A stretch of DNA of 64,000 nt, taken from assembly GCF_003111665.1 (NCBI RefSeq), contig NZ_CP022188.1:1240001-1304000 (forward strand), given 5' to 3'. This stretch comes from Parazoarcus communis (GTDB lineage Bacteria; Pseudomonadota; Gammaproteobacteria; Burkholderiales; Rhodocyclaceae). A program made the translations under genes and the position numbers. Below the pieces are notes generated by a model that saw only the letters and a list, made by a program, of their open reading frames with translations, was not told the DNA's origin and did no database searches. Below are positions 9,436 to 19,062 of this stretch, piece after piece (position 1 is the stretch's first letter; every line of letters starts with the position of its first letter).

Positions 9436-10482
9436 ATGAAAATGAAGCTCAGCAGGTCCCTGATTCAAGGCGCTATCGCCACCGCAGCACTGGTCATGGC
9501 CGGTAGCGCGGCCGCCGATGTCACCGTGATCTCGTTCGGTGGTGCCAATCAGAAGGCCCAGGTCAAAGCCTTCTACGAGCCCTTTGCCGCGTCCAAGGCC
9601 GGTAACGTCACCCCGGGCGAGTACAACGGCGAACAGGCCAAGATCAAGGCCATGGTCGAAGCCGGCAACGTGACCTGGGACGTGGTGGAAGTCGAATCGC
9701 CCGAACTGCTGCGCGGCTGTGAAGAAGGCCTGTACGAGAAGATCGACTACAGCAAGGTCGGCGCCAAGTCGGAATTCCTGCCGAAGACCGTCTCGGAATG
9801 TGGCGTCGGCATCTTCGTGTGGTCGACCGCGCTGGCCTACAACGCCGACAGGCTCAAGACGGCACCGACCTCCTGGGCCGATTTCTGGGACGTGAAGAAA
9901 TTCCCCGGCAAGCGCGGTCTGCGCAAGGGCGCCAAGTACACCCTCGAATTCGCACTGCTGGCCGACGGCGTCAAGGCCGACGACGTATACAAGGTGCTGG
10001 GCACCAAGGCGGGCGTCGAGCGTGCGTTCAAGAAGCTCGACCAGATCAAGGGCGACATCCAGTGGTGGGAAGCCGGTGCACAGCCGCCGCAGCTGCTCGC
10101 GTCGGGCGACGTGGTGATGAGCTCGGTCTACAACGGCCGTATCGCCGCCGCGCAGAAGGAAGGCAAGAACCTGAAGATCGTGTGGAACGGCAGCATCTAC
10201 GACGTCGATTCGTGGGCCATCCCGAAGGGTTCGCCGAAGCGTGACGAGGCCTACCGCTTCATCAAGTTCGCCAGCCAGGCTGAGAACCAGCGCGTCTTCT
10301 CCGCCGAGATTCCTTACGGCCCGACCAACGCCAAGGCTGTGAGCGGCATGGATCCGAAGGTCGCAGCCGACCTGCCGACCGCACCCGAGAACCTGAAGGG
10401 CGCCTTCGCCACCGACACCGAATTCTGGGTCGAGCACGGTGAAGACCTCGAGCAGCGCTTCAACGCCTGGGCTGCACGCTAA
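9436..10482 (+). CDS. ABC importer periplasmic binding protein (polyamine/GABA type)
   Basis: A 348-residue secreted protein starting MKMKLSRSLIQGAIA with a signal peptide cut after about residue 27 (AGSAAAD). The mature part (VTVISFGGANQKAQVKAFY onwards) is a PotD-like type 2 binding protein. AAGGAG lies five bases before the ATG. It delivers substrate to the two permeases encoded next. The downstream gabD/gabT pair suggests GABA or a precursor such as putrescine; the sequence alone cannot decide. Confidence 0.88.
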   Translation: MKMKLSRSLIQGAIATAALVMAGSAAADVTVISFGGANQKAQVKAFYEPFAASKAGNVTPGEYNGEQAKIKAMVEAGNVTWDVVEVESPELLRGCEEGLYEKIDYSKVGAKSEFLPKTVSECGVGIFVWSTALAYNADRLKTAPTSWADFWDVKKFPGKRGLRKGAKYTLEFALLADGVKADDVYKVLGTKAGVERAFKKLDQIKGDIQWWEAGAQPPQLLASGDVVMSSVYNGRIAAAQKEGKNLKIVWNGSIYDVDSWAIPKGSPKRDEAYRFIKFASQAENQRVFSAEIPYGPTNAKAVSGMDPKVAADLPTAPENLKGAFATDTEFWVEHGEDLEQRFNAWAAR

Positions 10483-10500
10483 GCACCCAGTGACAGTGCG

Positions 10501-10527
10501 GCACCGGCTCCCCTCCCTGGCCGGTGC
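10501..10527 (+). other. Stem-loop after the binding-protein gene
   Basis: An eight-base inverted repeat (GCACCGGC / GCCGGTGC) with an 11-base loop lies 19 bp after the binding-protein stop. There is no T-tract, so it is more likely an mRNA-stabilising or processing hairpin than a terminator. It would allow the binding protein to be made in excess over the permeases. Confidence 0.5.
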
Positions 10528-10571
10528 GGAACTGCCACCCCTGCATGCCCCTGAACAGACCGGAAACTGCC

Positions 10572-11843
10572 ATGACTGCTGCCTCCAACACTGCTGATGC
10601 GCTGGTCGCCCCTGCCGCATCCGCGCCGTCGCTGAAAAAGCGCCTGCGCCGTGCCGAGATGCGCAAGAAGCTCCTGTACGGCGCCCTGATCCTGCCCCTC
10701 GCCGTCTTCCTGCTGGTGGCCTTCGTGTGGCCGATCGCATCGCTGCTGACGCGCAGCGTGGACAACCCGGAAGTTCATGAAAACCTGCCACTCACGCTGC
10801 GCGAACTGAAGGCGTGGGATGGCAAGGACCTCCCCTCCGCAGCGGCCTTCTCCGCGCTGGCAGAGGAACTGGAGTCCGCCAAGGGCAGCCCGGCGATTGC
10901 CGAGATCGCCAAGCGCCTCAACCGTGAGGAAACCGGTTACCGCAGCCTGATCATGAAAACCGCGCGCAAGCTCCCCTTGCCTGCGGAGGCAAGCTCGCAG
11001 AGCGCGCTGATCGACATCGACGCACGTTGGGGCGAGGCCGAAATCTGGCAGGCCATCCGCCGCTCGGGCAGCGCCACCACACCGTTCTACCTGCTCGCGG
11101 CCATCGACCGCAGCATCAATGCAGACGGCGACATCGTCACCGCGCCGCCGGAAGAGGCCGTCTATGTGAACGTGCTGATGCGCACCTTCTGGATGAGCCT
11201 GATCGTGACCGGGCTGTGCCTCGTGCTCGGCTTCCCGGTCGCCTACCTGATGGCCAAGCTGGCGACGAAGCAAAGCAACATGCTGATGTTCTTCGTGCTG
11301 CTGCCGTTCTGGACCTCGGTGCTGGTGCGTGTCGCCGCGTGGATCATCCTGCTGCAGAACGAGGGCCTGATCAACAAGGCACTGATCGGACTGGGCATCA
11401 CCGATGCGCCGATGCAGCTGCTGTTCAACCGTATCGGCGTCTATGTGTCCATGGTGCACATCCTGCTGCCCTTCATGGTTCTGCCGCTGTACTCGGTGAT
11501 GAAGGGCATCTCGCCGGTGTATGTCCGTGCCGCGATCTCGCTCGGTTGCCCGCCGTTCAAGAGCTTCTGGAAAGTGTATTTCCCCCAGACCCTGCCCGGC
11601 ATCGGCGCCGGCGCGCTGCTCGTCTTCATCATGTGCATGGGCTACTACATCACCCCCGCACTGCTGGGCAGCCCGCAGGAACAGATGGTGAGCTACTTCA
11701 TCGCCTTCTACACCAACCAGACCATCAACTGGGGCATGGCTGCCGCGCTCTCCGCCGTCCTGCTCGCCGCCACGCTGGTGCTCTACATGATCTATGCCCG
11801 CTACCTTGGCCCCACCCGGGTCAAGCTGGTCAAGCCGCGCTGA
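10572..11843 (+). CDS. ABC importer permease 1 (PotB-like, with long periplasmic loop)
   Basis: A 423-residue inner-membrane permease. A first helix (about 33-55) is followed by an unusually long soluble stretch (about 60-200) before the five-helix core, seen in a subgroup of PotB-like permeases. The ABC-coupling EAA-type loop is near AAISLGCPPFKSFWKVYFP. The start at 10572 is preceded by GGAAA and is not strong; an ATG nine codons earlier is possible. It pairs with the next permease and overlaps functionally with the upstream ATPase and binding protein. Confidence 0.87.
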   Translation: MTAASNTADALVAPAASAPSLKKRLRRAEMRKKLLYGALILPLAVFLLVAFVWPIASLLTRSVDNPEVHENLPLTLRELKAWDGKDLPSAAAFSALAEELESAKGSPAIAEIAKRLNREETGYRSLIMKTARKLPLPAEASSQSALIDIDARWGEAEIWQAIRRSGSATTPFYLLAAIDRSINADGDIVTAPPEEAVYVNVLMRTFWMSLIVTGLCLVLGFPVAYLMAKLATKQSNMLMFFVLLPFWTSVLVRVAAWIILLQNEGLINKALIGLGITDAPMQLLFNRIGVYVSMVHILLPFMVLPLYSVMKGISPVYVRAAISLGCPPFKSFWKVYFPQTLPGIGAGALLVFIMCMGYYITPALLGSPQEQMVSYFIAFYTNQTINWGMAAALSAVLLAATLVLYMIYARYLGPTRVKLVKPR

Positions 11844-11853
11844 GGAGATACAG

Positions 11854-12678
11854 ATGCTGCAACCCTATGCATCCCCGCTGGAACGTGTCTGGCACTACGG
11901 CCTGCGTGGCCTGGTCGGCATCGTGCTGCTGTTCCTGATCCTGCCGATCCTGGTCATCGTGCCGCTGTCCTTCAACGCCGACACCTTCCTGATGTACCCG
12001 ATGGCCGGTTTCTCGATGCGCTGGTACGAGGAGATCTTCAGCTCCGGGCAGTGGCAGCAGGCAATGATGAACAGCCTGATCGTGTCGCCACTGTCGACCC
12101 TGCTGGCCATGGTGCTCGGCACGCTGGCGGCGATCGGCCTGGTCCGCGCCGACTTTCCGGGCAAGGCGCTGCTGACCGCAATCCTGATTTCACCCATGGT
12201 GGTGCCGGTGGTGATCGTCGGCGTGGCGATGTACATCTTCTTCGCCCCGCTCGGCCTCACCGGCAGCTACACCGGCCTGGTCATCGCCCACGCTGTGCTC
12301 GGCGTGCCCTTCGTCGTGACCACGGTCACCGCCACGCTGCAGGGCTTCGACTTCAACCTGGTGCGCGCCGCCTCCAGCCTCGGCGCCAACCCGGTCGTCG
12401 CCTTCTTCAAGGTCACGCTGCCGCTGGTCGCGCCCGGCATCATCTCCGGCGGCCTGTTTGCGTTTGCCACCTCCTTCGACGAAGTCGTGGTCACGCTCTT
12501 CCTTGCCAGCCCCGAGCAGACCACGCTGCCACGGCAGATGTTCTCCGGCATCCGCGAGAACATCAGCCCCGCGATTGCTGCCGTCGCCACCATCCTGATC
12601 CTGCTGTCCACCCTGATGCTGGTCACCCTCGAATGGCTGCGCCGCCGCAATGAACGCATCCGCGGCAAGCGCGCCTGA
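11854..12678 (+). CDS. ABC importer permease 2 (PotC-like)
   Basis: A 274-residue permease with six predicted helices and the coupling motif AASSLGANPVVAFFKVTLP. The start is well supported by GAGGAG at 11842-11847. It begins ten bases after the first permease stop, so it is in the same operon. The two permeases would form the transmembrane channel of the importer. Confidence 0.9.
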   Translation: MLQPYASPLERVWHYGLRGLVGIVLLFLILPILVIVPLSFNADTFLMYPMAGFSMRWYEEIFSSGQWQQAMMNSLIVSPLSTLLAMVLGTLAAIGLVRADFPGKALLTAILISPMVVPVVIVGVAMYIFFAPLGLTGSYTGLVIAHAVLGVPFVVTTVTATLQGFDFNLVRAASSLGANPVVAFFKVTLPLVAPGIISGGLFAFATSFDEVVVTLFLASPEQTTLPRQMFSGIRENISPAIAAVATILILLSTLMLVTLEWLRRRNERIRGKRA

Positions 12679-12706
12679 TCCCGACTTCCCCAACCGGAAA
12701 CACACC

Positions 12707-14167
12707 ATGCCCCTTACCCTCAAAGACCCGAGCCTGCTCCGCTCCAGCTGCTACATCGACGGCGAATGGGTCGCTGCCGACGCCGGCGCCACCATCACCG
12801 TCACCAACCCCGCCACCGGCGAGACCGTCGGCACCGTGCCGAAGATGGGCCAGGCCGAAACCCGCCGCGCCATCGAGGCGGCCAACGCTGCCTGGCCCGC
12901 ATGGCGCAGCCTCACCGCCGGCGCGCGCTCCAAGATCCTGCGCCGCTGGTTCGAGCTCATGCTCGAGAACCAGGACGACCTCGCCGTGCTGATGACCTCC
13001 GAGCAGGGCAAGTCGCTCACCGAGGCCAAGGGCGAGATCGGCTATGCCGCCTCCTTCATCGAGTGGTTTGCCGAAGAGGGTAAGCGCATCTACGGTGACG
13101 TGATCCCCGGTCATCAGCCCGACAAGCGCATCGTCGTCACCAAGGAGCCGATCGGCGTGTGCGCCGCGATCACGCCGTGGAACTTCCCTTCCGCGATGAT
13201 CACCCGCAAGGCCGGACCGGCGCTGGCTGCCGGCTGCACCATGGTGCTCAAGCCCGCCAGCCAGACCCCGCTGTCCGCACTTGCATTGGCCGTGCTGGCC
13301 GAGCGCGCCGGCATTCCGAAGGGCGTGTTCAGCGTGGTCACCGGTTCGGCCGGCGAGATCGGCGGCGAACTCACCGCCAACCCCATCGTGCGCAAGCTCA
13401 CCTTTACCGGCTCCACCGAGATCGGCATCAAGCTCGCCGCGCAGTGCGCGCCCACGATCAAGAAGCTCTCGCTCGAGCTCGGCGGCAACGCCCCCTTCAT
13501 CGTCTTTGACGACGCCGACCTCGACGCCGCCGTCGAAGGGGCGCTCGCCTCCAAGTACCGCAACAGCGGCCAGACCTGCGTGTGCGCCAACCGCCTGCTG
13601 GTGCAGGACGGTGTGTATGACGCCTTCGCCGAGAAGCTCGCCGCTGCCGTGGCCAAGCTCAAGGTTGGCAACGGACTGGAAGCCGGCACCACCCAGGGCC
13701 CGCTGATCGACATGAACGCGGTCGAGAAAGTCGAAGAGCACATCGCCGACGCGCTGTCCAAGGGCGCCCGCCTGATGACCGGCGGCAAGCGCCATGCGCT
13801 CGGCCACACCTTCTTCGAGCCCACCATCCTCGCCGACGTGACCCCGGCCATGAAAGTGGCGAAGGAAGAGACCTTCGGCCCCGTCGCCCCGCTGTTCCGC
13901 TTCACCGACGAGGCCGAGGCCATCCGCATGGCCAACGACACCGAGTTCGGCCTCGCCGCCTATTTCTACGCGGCCGGCATGAACCGCGTGTGGCGCGTCT
14001 CCGGTGCCCTCGAATACGGCATCGTCGGCATCAACACCGGGATCATCTCCACCGAAGTCGCCCCCTTCGGCGGCATGAAGTCCTCCGGTCTCGGACGCGA
14101 AGGTTCCAAGTACGGCATCGAGGATTACCTCGAGATCAAATACCTGTGCATGGGCGGCGTGCAGTAA
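12707..14167 (+). CDS. gabD: Succinate-semialdehyde dehydrogenase, copy 1
   Basis: A 486-residue aldehyde dehydrogenase of the GabD type that oxidises succinate semialdehyde to succinate with NAD(P)+. It has the cofactor/active-site segments ITPWNFPSAMITRK, FTGSTEIG, the catalytic glutamate in LELGGNAPF and the catalytic Cys291 in NSGQTCVCAN; the C-x-C arrangement matches the redox-switch loop known from human SSADH. It lies between the importer and gabT, completing a GABA route. From residue 6 onwards the protein is identical to the gabD copy at 45157-46617, with only silent base differences seen. Confidence 0.93.
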   Translation: MPLTLKDPSLLRSSCYIDGEWVAADAGATITVTNPATGETVGTVPKMGQAETRRAIEAANAAWPAWRSLTAGARSKILRRWFELMLENQDDLAVLMTSEQGKSLTEAKGEIGYAASFIEWFAEEGKRIYGDVIPGHQPDKRIVVTKEPIGVCAAITPWNFPSAMITRKAGPALAAGCTMVLKPASQTPLSALALAVLAERAGIPKGVFSVVTGSAGEIGGELTANPIVRKLTFTGSTEIGIKLAAQCAPTIKKLSLELGGNAPFIVFDDADLDAAVEGALASKYRNSGQTCVCANRLLVQDGVYDAFAEKLAAAVAKLKVGNGLEAGTTQGPLIDMNAVEKVEEHIADALSKGARLMTGGKRHALGHTFFEPTILADVTPAMKVAKEETFGPVAPLFRFTDEAEAIRMANDTEFGLAAYFYAAGMNRVWRVSGALEYGIVGINTGIISTEVAPFGGMKSSGLGREGSKYGIEDYLEIKYLCMGGVQ

Positions 14168-14203
14168 GCAGCGTCGCCAAAACAATACCCTAGGAGAATC
14201 AGC

Positions 14204-15514
14204 ATGAACGCAACCACCCTGCCGGCAGGACAAACCAACAGCGCGCTGATGGCGCGTCGCGCCGCGGCCCTGCCGCGCGGCGTCGGCCAGGCTCACCCCC
14301 TGTTCGCATCCAAGGCCCTGAACGCCGAGATCTGGGACGTTGAAGGCCGTCGCTACATCGACTTCGTTGCCGGCATCGCCGTGGTCAACACCGGCCACTG
14401 CCACCCCAAGGTGATCGCCGCTGCCCAGGAGCAGATCCCCCACTTCAGCCACACCTGCTTCCAGGTCGTGGCCTATGACGGCTACCTGACCCTGGCCGAG
14501 CGCCTCAGCGCACTGGCCCCCGGCGATGCGCCGAAGAAGACCTTCTTCGTCAGCACCGGTGCCGAAGCCGTCGAGAACGCGGTCAAGATCGCGCGTGCCT
14601 TCACCGGTCGTCCGGGCGTGATCGCCTTCAACGGCGCCTTCCACGGCCGCACCCTGCTCACGCTCGGCCTCACCGGCAAGATCGACCCCTACAAGCTCGG
14701 CGTCGGTCCCTTCCCGGCCGAGATCTACCACGCACCCTACCCCTGCGAACTGCACGGCACGAGCGTGGATGACGCCATCCACGGCATCGAGCTGCTGTTC
14801 AAGAACGACATCGAGCCGAAGCGCGTCGCCGCCTTCATCGTCGAGCCGGTCCAGGGCGAGGGCGGCTACTACCCCGCACCGGCCGAGTTCATGCAGCGTC
14901 TGCGCGCACTGGCCGACAAGCACGGCATCCTGCTGATCGCCGACGAGATCCAGAGCGGCGTCGGCCGTACCGGCAAAATGTTCGCCATGGAGCACAGCAA
15001 TGTCGTGCCCGACCTCATCACCATGGCCAAGGGCCTCGGCGGCGGTTTCCCGATCGCTGCCGTGGTTGGCCGCGCCGACATCATGGATGCGCTCAACCCG
15101 GGCGGCCTCGGCAGCACCTACGCCGGCGCACCGATGGCCTGCGCAGCAGCGCTTGCCGTGCTCGACGTGGTCGAATCCGAGAACCTGTGCCAGCGCGCCA
15201 CCGACATCGGCGAGCACATGCAGGCCCGTCTGCGTGAAGTCGCAGCCAAGCAGAAGAGCATCGGTGATGTGCGCGGTCTCGGCGCAATGGTCGCGGTCGA
15301 ATTCTTCCACGACGGCGACCACGCCCGCCCGGCGCCTGAACTGGTGAAGGCCATCATCGCCGAAGCGCTCAAGCGCGGCCTGCTGCTGCTGTCCTGCGGC
15401 AGCTACGGCAACGTGCTGCGTCTGATGGTGCCGCTGACCATTGAGCAGAACGTGCTCGACGAAGGTCTGGACATCCTCGCCGCCGCCATCGACGCAGTCA
15501 TCGCTTCGGCCTGA
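14204..15514 (+). CDS. gabT: 4-aminobutyrate aminotransferase
   Basis: A 436-residue class III aminotransferase. It has the PLP lysine at about K276 in TMAKGLGGGFP, the preceding IADEIQSGVGRTG, and GAEAVENAVKIAR, all as in GabT. It transfers the amino group of GABA to 2-oxoglutarate, giving succinate semialdehyde for the neighbouring GabD. AGGAGA precedes the ATG. It is the last gene of the importer-gabDT operon and is followed by a stem-loop. A related specificity such as 5-aminovalerate is possible. Confidence 0.92.
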   Translation: MNATTLPAGQTNSALMARRAAALPRGVGQAHPLFASKALNAEIWDVEGRRYIDFVAGIAVVNTGHCHPKVIAAAQEQIPHFSHTCFQVVAYDGYLTLAERLSALAPGDAPKKTFFVSTGAEAVENAVKIARAFTGRPGVIAFNGAFHGRTLLTLGLTGKIDPYKLGVGPFPAEIYHAPYPCELHGTSVDDAIHGIELLFKNDIEPKRVAAFIVEPVQGEGGYYPAPAEFMQRLRALADKHGILLIADEIQSGVGRTGKMFAMEHSNVVPDLITMAKGLGGGFPIAAVVGRADIMDALNPGGLGSTYAGAPMACAAALAVLDVVESENLCQRATDIGEHMQARLREVAAKQKSIGDVRGLGAMVAVEFFHDGDHARPAPELVKAIIAEALKRGLLLLSCGSYGNVLRLMVPLTIEQNVLDEGLDILAAAIDAVIASA

Positions 15515-15538
15515 AACCTGCGCTGATTGAAAGCAGAC

Positions 15539-15571
15539 AAACGCCGCTTGCTGATAACGCAAGCGGCGTTT
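15539..15571 (+). terminator. Stem-loop terminator after gabT
   Basis: A perfect 12-base inverted repeat (AAACGCCGCTTG / CAAGCGGCGTTT) with a nine-base loop, 25 bp after gabT, ending in a short T-run. It marks the end of the importer-gabDT operon. Confidence 0.75.
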
Positions 15572-15666
15572 GTCGTTTACCGCAATGAATACCAATCAAC
15601 CTGAACGACCGGTCGCGCGTTAGAGGCTTCGCGCACATGTGTGCGCATCACTCTACTGGCGCCACG

Positions 15667-16437
15667 ATGGAATTCCTCACCGATCCGCAACTGCTGATTG
15701 CCTTTCTCACGCTCACCGTGCTCGAGCTGGTGCTGGGTATCGACAACATCATTTTCATCTCCATCCTGGTGGACAAACTGCCACCGGAGAAGCGCGCCTT
15801 CGCCCGCCGCCTGGGGCTCTTTCTCGCCATGTTCATGCGCATCGGGCTGTTGATGGTGCTGGCCTGGCTGGCCGGTCTCACCACGCCCATGTTCGAGCTC
15901 TTCGACCACGGCGTGTCCGGGCGCGATCTGATCCTGATCAGTGGCGGCCTGTTCCTGGTATGGAAAAGCACAGCCGAGATTCACCAGTTGCTCGAAGGCG
16001 AGGAGGGCGAAGCCTCGTCGGCGGTCAAGGCCACCTTCACAGCGGTCATCCTGCAGATCATCGTGATCGACATGGTGTTCTCGCTCGACTCCATCATCAC
16101 CGCAATCGGCATGGTCAATAACCTGCCGGTGATGATTGCCGCCGTGGTGGCATCCGTGGCACTGATGATGGTCGCCGCCGAATCGATCGGCAATTTCGTC
16201 TCCACCCATCCGACGGTGAAGATGCTCGCGCTGTCCTTCCTGATGGTGGTCGGCGTGGTGCTGATCGCCGAGGGCTTTGGTCACCCTGTGCCGAAGGGCT
16301 ACATCTATTTCGCGATGGCGTTCTCGGTGCTGGTGGAAATGCTCAACATCCGCCTGCGCAAGGGCGCAGCGAAACCGGTCGATCTGCGCGAGCCCTACAG
16401 CGCCGAAATCTCAGCCCCGGTCGAAACCAGGGCCTGA
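15667..16437 (+). CDS. TerC family integral membrane protein
   Basis: A 256-residue membrane protein of the TerC/YceF group with the signature ELVLGIDNIIF near the N-terminus and the internal repeat IDMVFSLDSIITAIGMV, each placing acidic residues in the membrane. TerC proteins are linked to metal-ion efflux (manganese, calcium) or tellurite resistance. I begin at MEFLTDPQ; an ATG ten codons upstream is also in frame and neither has a strong ribosome site. It faces the pxp genes tail to tail with an 11-bp gap, so it is probably a single-gene unit. Confidence 0.88.
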   Translation: MEFLTDPQLLIAFLTLTVLELVLGIDNIIFISILVDKLPPEKRAFARRLGLFLAMFMRIGLLMVLAWLAGLTTPMFELFDHGVSGRDLILISGGLFLVWKSTAEIHQLLEGEEGEASSAVKATFTAVILQIIVIDMVFSLDSIITAIGMVNNLPVMIAAVVASVALMMVAAESIGNFVSTHPTVKMLALSFLMVVGVVLIAEGFGHPVPKGYIYFAMAFSVLVEMLNIRLRKGAAKPVDLREPYSAEISAPVETRA

Positions 16438-16448
16438 ACGCCAGCGCC

Positions 16449-17213
16449 TTAGAGCGCCTCGGGCAAGCTCACCACTGCGCGACCACCCGCCTCGAGGGCG
16501 GCGCGCAGTCTGGCCGCGTTGTCCACCGCGCCCGGCGTATCGCCATGCACGCAGATGCTGTGCATGACGGCCGGCAGCACCTTGCCGCTTTGCGACACCA
16601 CGCCACCGGCGTCGAGCATGCGCAGCACGTGAGCAACGAGCTCGTCGTGGTCGTGAATCACGGCGCCGGGCTGGCCACGCGGCACCAGCATGCCGGCGTC
16701 GGTGTAGGCGCGATCGGCAAAGATCTCGGCCGCAACCCTCAGCCCGGCGCGTTCACCCGCCTTGTACAGCTCCGACAGCACCGGCGCGAGCAGAATCAGC
16801 CCGGGGTCGATGGCACGCACGGCGCGCGCCACCGCATCGGCCAGTGTCGCGTCCTCGCAGGCCTGGTTGTTGAGTGCGCCATGCGGCTTGACGTGGGTCA
16901 CACGCCCGCCTTCTGCAGCGGCCATGCCGGCCAGCGCCCCGACCTGGTAGATCACCATCGCTTCGAGCTCGTTCGGGGCCATCTTCATCGGCCGCCGGCC
17001 GAAGCCCTGCAGGTCGGGATAGGACGGGTGGGCGCCCAGACTCACGCCGGCGGCAAGGGCCGTGCGCACCGTATTACGCATCACCAGCGGATCGCCAGCA
17101 TGAAAGCCGCAGGCGATGTTGGCCGAGCGCACGACCTGCAGCAGGGCCTCGTCCTCGCCCATCCTCCAGGCGCCGAAGGATTCGCCGAGGTCGGCATTGA
17201 GGTTGATCTTCAT
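16449..17213 (-). CDS. pxpA: 5-oxoprolinase subunit A (LamB/YcsF family)
   Basis: A 254-residue protein beginning MKINLNADLGESFGAW, the hallmark of the PxpA family, with further motifs IACGFHAGDP and VKPHGALNN. With PxpB and PxpC it hydrolyses 5-oxoproline (pyroglutamate) to glutamate using ATP, salvaging a spontaneous damage product of glutamine. It is the last gene of the marR-pxpB-pxpC-pxpA unit, 13 bp after pxpC. Confidence 0.93.
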   Translation of the reverse strand: MKINLNADLGESFGAWRMGEDEALLQVVRSANIACGFHAGDPLVMRNTVRTALAAGVSLGAHPSYPDLQGFGRRPMKMAPNELEAMVIYQVGALAGMAAAEGGRVTHVKPHGALNNQACEDATLADAVARAVRAIDPGLILLAPVLSELYKAGERAGLRVAAEIFADRAYTDAGMLVPRGQPGAVIHDHDELVAHVLRMLDAGGVVSQSGKVLPAVMHSICVHGDTPGAVDNAARLRAALEAGGRAVVSLPEAL

Positions 17214-17226
17214 GTCGGGCTCCAGA

Positions 17227-18282
17227 TCAGTCGTCGACCGCGGTCAGCGGTCGGTACTCGGGTGACAGCGCATGCACCACGCCGCTCACCAGGTTGGCGG
17301 AATACAGGGCCGCTTCGTCGACGCCCTCTGCGGCAAAGGGACAAATTGCGGCAAGCAGGGCGAGCGTTTGGGCTTCGGTTTCGCGTGCGATGCGCTCGCC
17401 CTCGGCCGCACTGACAGCGGCAAAGCGCAGCGTCTGTCCGGGACGACGGGCCGCAAGCCGGGGGATGTCGCTGCCGATCACGGTCGCAATCTTGGGGTAG
17501 CCTCCGGCTGTCTGCGCATCGGCCAGAAGCACGATGGGCTGGCCCTTGCCCGGTACCTGAATGGAGCCCGGCACGGTCGCATCGGACACGATCTCGGTCG
17601 CGCCGAGGTGTCCGAGCACTGGTCCCTCGAGGCGCACGCCCATGCGGTCGGCCTCGGCCGTCACGCGGTAATCACTGCCCAGAAAGGTCTCGAATGCCTC
17701 CGCCGAAAAATGCTCAGCCTGCGGACCACCGACGACGCGAATCGGGCGCTCGTCGACTACAGGCGCTTGCGCCAGGATGCGCTCGCCACCGCTTGCGGCC
17801 TGCGCCGGCAGACGCACGCCGGCGACAAGCGCGCGACCGTCCACGCCGCCAAGCCCGGCACGCGCATAGGTCGACGCACTGCCCATCACCTGCGGCAGCG
17901 CCAGCCCTTCAAGCGCAAGCACGGCAATCCGGCCGCTGCCCATGCGACGGATACGCAGGATCTCGCCATCGGCCAGCGTGACCGAGCGCCACGCCGGCAG
18001 GGCCTTGCGCTCTCCCTTGCACTCAATCTCGATCACGGCATCGCCCGCCACCGCCACGCGCACGGCGGCGCCACGCGCGACGACCTGCAGGCCGCCGTCA
18101 AAGCATTCGATGACCGGCGTGGTGCCGGCGTTGCCGACCAGTGCGTTGGCGATGCGCATCAGCCGGGGGTCGAGCACGCCGGCCCAGGGCACACCAATAC
18201 GGCGGAAGCCCCTGCGCCCGATGTCCTGTACCGAAGCATAGGCACCGGGTGAAACGATCTCGAGAGCGGCCGGGCTGTTCAT
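17227..18282 (-). CDS. pxpC: 5-oxoprolinase subunit C (biotin-dependent carboxyltransferase-like)
   Basis: A 351-residue member of the PxpC/KipA family: ISPGAYASVQDIGRRGFR-type N-terminus (here IVSPGAYASVQDIG), VPWAGVLDPRLMRIANALVG, and the conserved TVPGSIQVPGKGQPIVLLAD (20 residues). It partners PxpB to activate 5-oxoproline. Its start overlaps the pxpB stop by four bases, showing translational coupling. Confidence 0.92.
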   Translation of the reverse strand: MNSPAALEIVSPGAYASVQDIGRRGFRRIGVPWAGVLDPRLMRIANALVGNAGTTPVIECFDGGLQVVARGAAVRVAVAGDAVIEIECKGERKALPAWRSVTLADGEILRIRRMGSGRIAVLALEGLALPQVMGSASTYARAGLGGVDGRALVAGVRLPAQAASGGERILAQAPVVDERPIRVVGGPQAEHFSAEAFETFLGSDYRVTAEADRMGVRLEGPVLGHLGATEIVSDATVPGSIQVPGKGQPIVLLADAQTAGGYPKIATVIGSDIPRLAARRPGQTLRFAAVSAAEGERIARETEAQTLALLAAICPFAAEGVDEAALYSANLVSGVVHALSPEYRPLTAVDD

Positions 18283-19043
18283 CGCAACACCTCCGCATCC
18301 TCCGCCCTCGGACTCGTGAGCCAGTGTTGCGGCTCGATTTCACCTGCTTTGAGCGAGCGCTCAATGCGCTCGTATTCGGCCATCGAGACCGGGACGAAGC
18401 GCACATGGTCACCCGCGGCCAGAAGCGAGGGCGATTCGCGCCCGGCGTCGAACAGGCTGACCGGACAGCGCCCGAGCAGATGCCAGCCGCCAGGACTCTC
18501 CCACGGGTAGATCGCGGTGAGCCCGGTCGCGATCGCCACGCTGCCGGGAGGGACGCGCAGCCGCGGCTCCGGGCGGCGCGGCAGGCGCAGCGCCTTGGGC
18601 AGATCACCCATGAAGGGGAAACCGGGCAGGAAACCCAGCATATACACCAGGTATTCACTGCCACTGTGCAGCGCCACGACTTCGTCTTCGCTGACCCCCA
18701 GACTGCGCGCGGTCTCGGCCAGATCCGGCGCAAAGATGCCCTCGTAACACACCGGCAGATGCCACAGCCGGCCATTGTCGCCGCCGCTGTGCCCGCTCGC
18801 TGCAAACAGCGGGCGCAAGGCTTCGAGCAGAATCTCGCGCCCGGTCTGCAGCGGGTCGAAGAACACGGTGAGCGAGCGAAAGGTCGGCATGGTCTCAATC
18901 ACACCGGGCAGACCGCCCTCGGCCTGCAGGCGTGCAATGCCGACATCGAGCGCATTCACTGCGGCAAGCAGATCCGGGTCGATTGCATCGCCGAACTCGA
19001 CGGTAAAGGCAGCATCACCTGCATCCAGCACACACATGCTCAC
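18279..19043 (-). CDS. pxpB: 5-oxoprolinase subunit B (KipI-like)
   Basis: A PxpB/KipI-family protein of about 254 residues: DAAFTVEFGD at the N-terminus, and the LGFLPGFPFMGDLP and GWHLLGRCPVSLFD motifs. I use a GTG at 19043 (VSMCVLDAG), seven bases after GGAA; the ATG two codons later is nearly as likely. A longer frame would run into the upstream marR-type gene. It works with PxpC and PxpA in 5-oxoproline hydrolysis. Confidence 0.9.
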   Translation of the reverse strand: MSMCVLDAGDAAFTVEFGDAIDPDLLAAVNALDVGIARLQAEGGLPGVIETMPTFRSLTVFFDPLQTGREILLEALRPLFAASGHSGGDNGRLWHLPVCYEGIFAPDLAETARSLGVSEDEVVALHSGSEYLVYMLGFLPGFPFMGDLPKALRLPRRPEPRLRVPPGSVAIATGLTAIYPWESPGGWHLLGRCPVSLFDAGRESPSLLAAGDHVRFVPVSMAEYERIERSLKAGEIEPQHWLTSPRAEDAEVLR

Positions 19044-19062
19044 GGGCTTGTTCCTTGCTTTG

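Noticed and set aside
12623..15595. A 990-codon open frame on the minus strand
   Set aside because: It lies opposite gabD and gabT and is a product of their strong codon bias; its translation is His/Gly/Ala-rich without any domain.
15637..15667. An earlier start for the TerC gene
   Set aside because: The ten extra residues are not typical of TerC, and no ribosome site precedes them.
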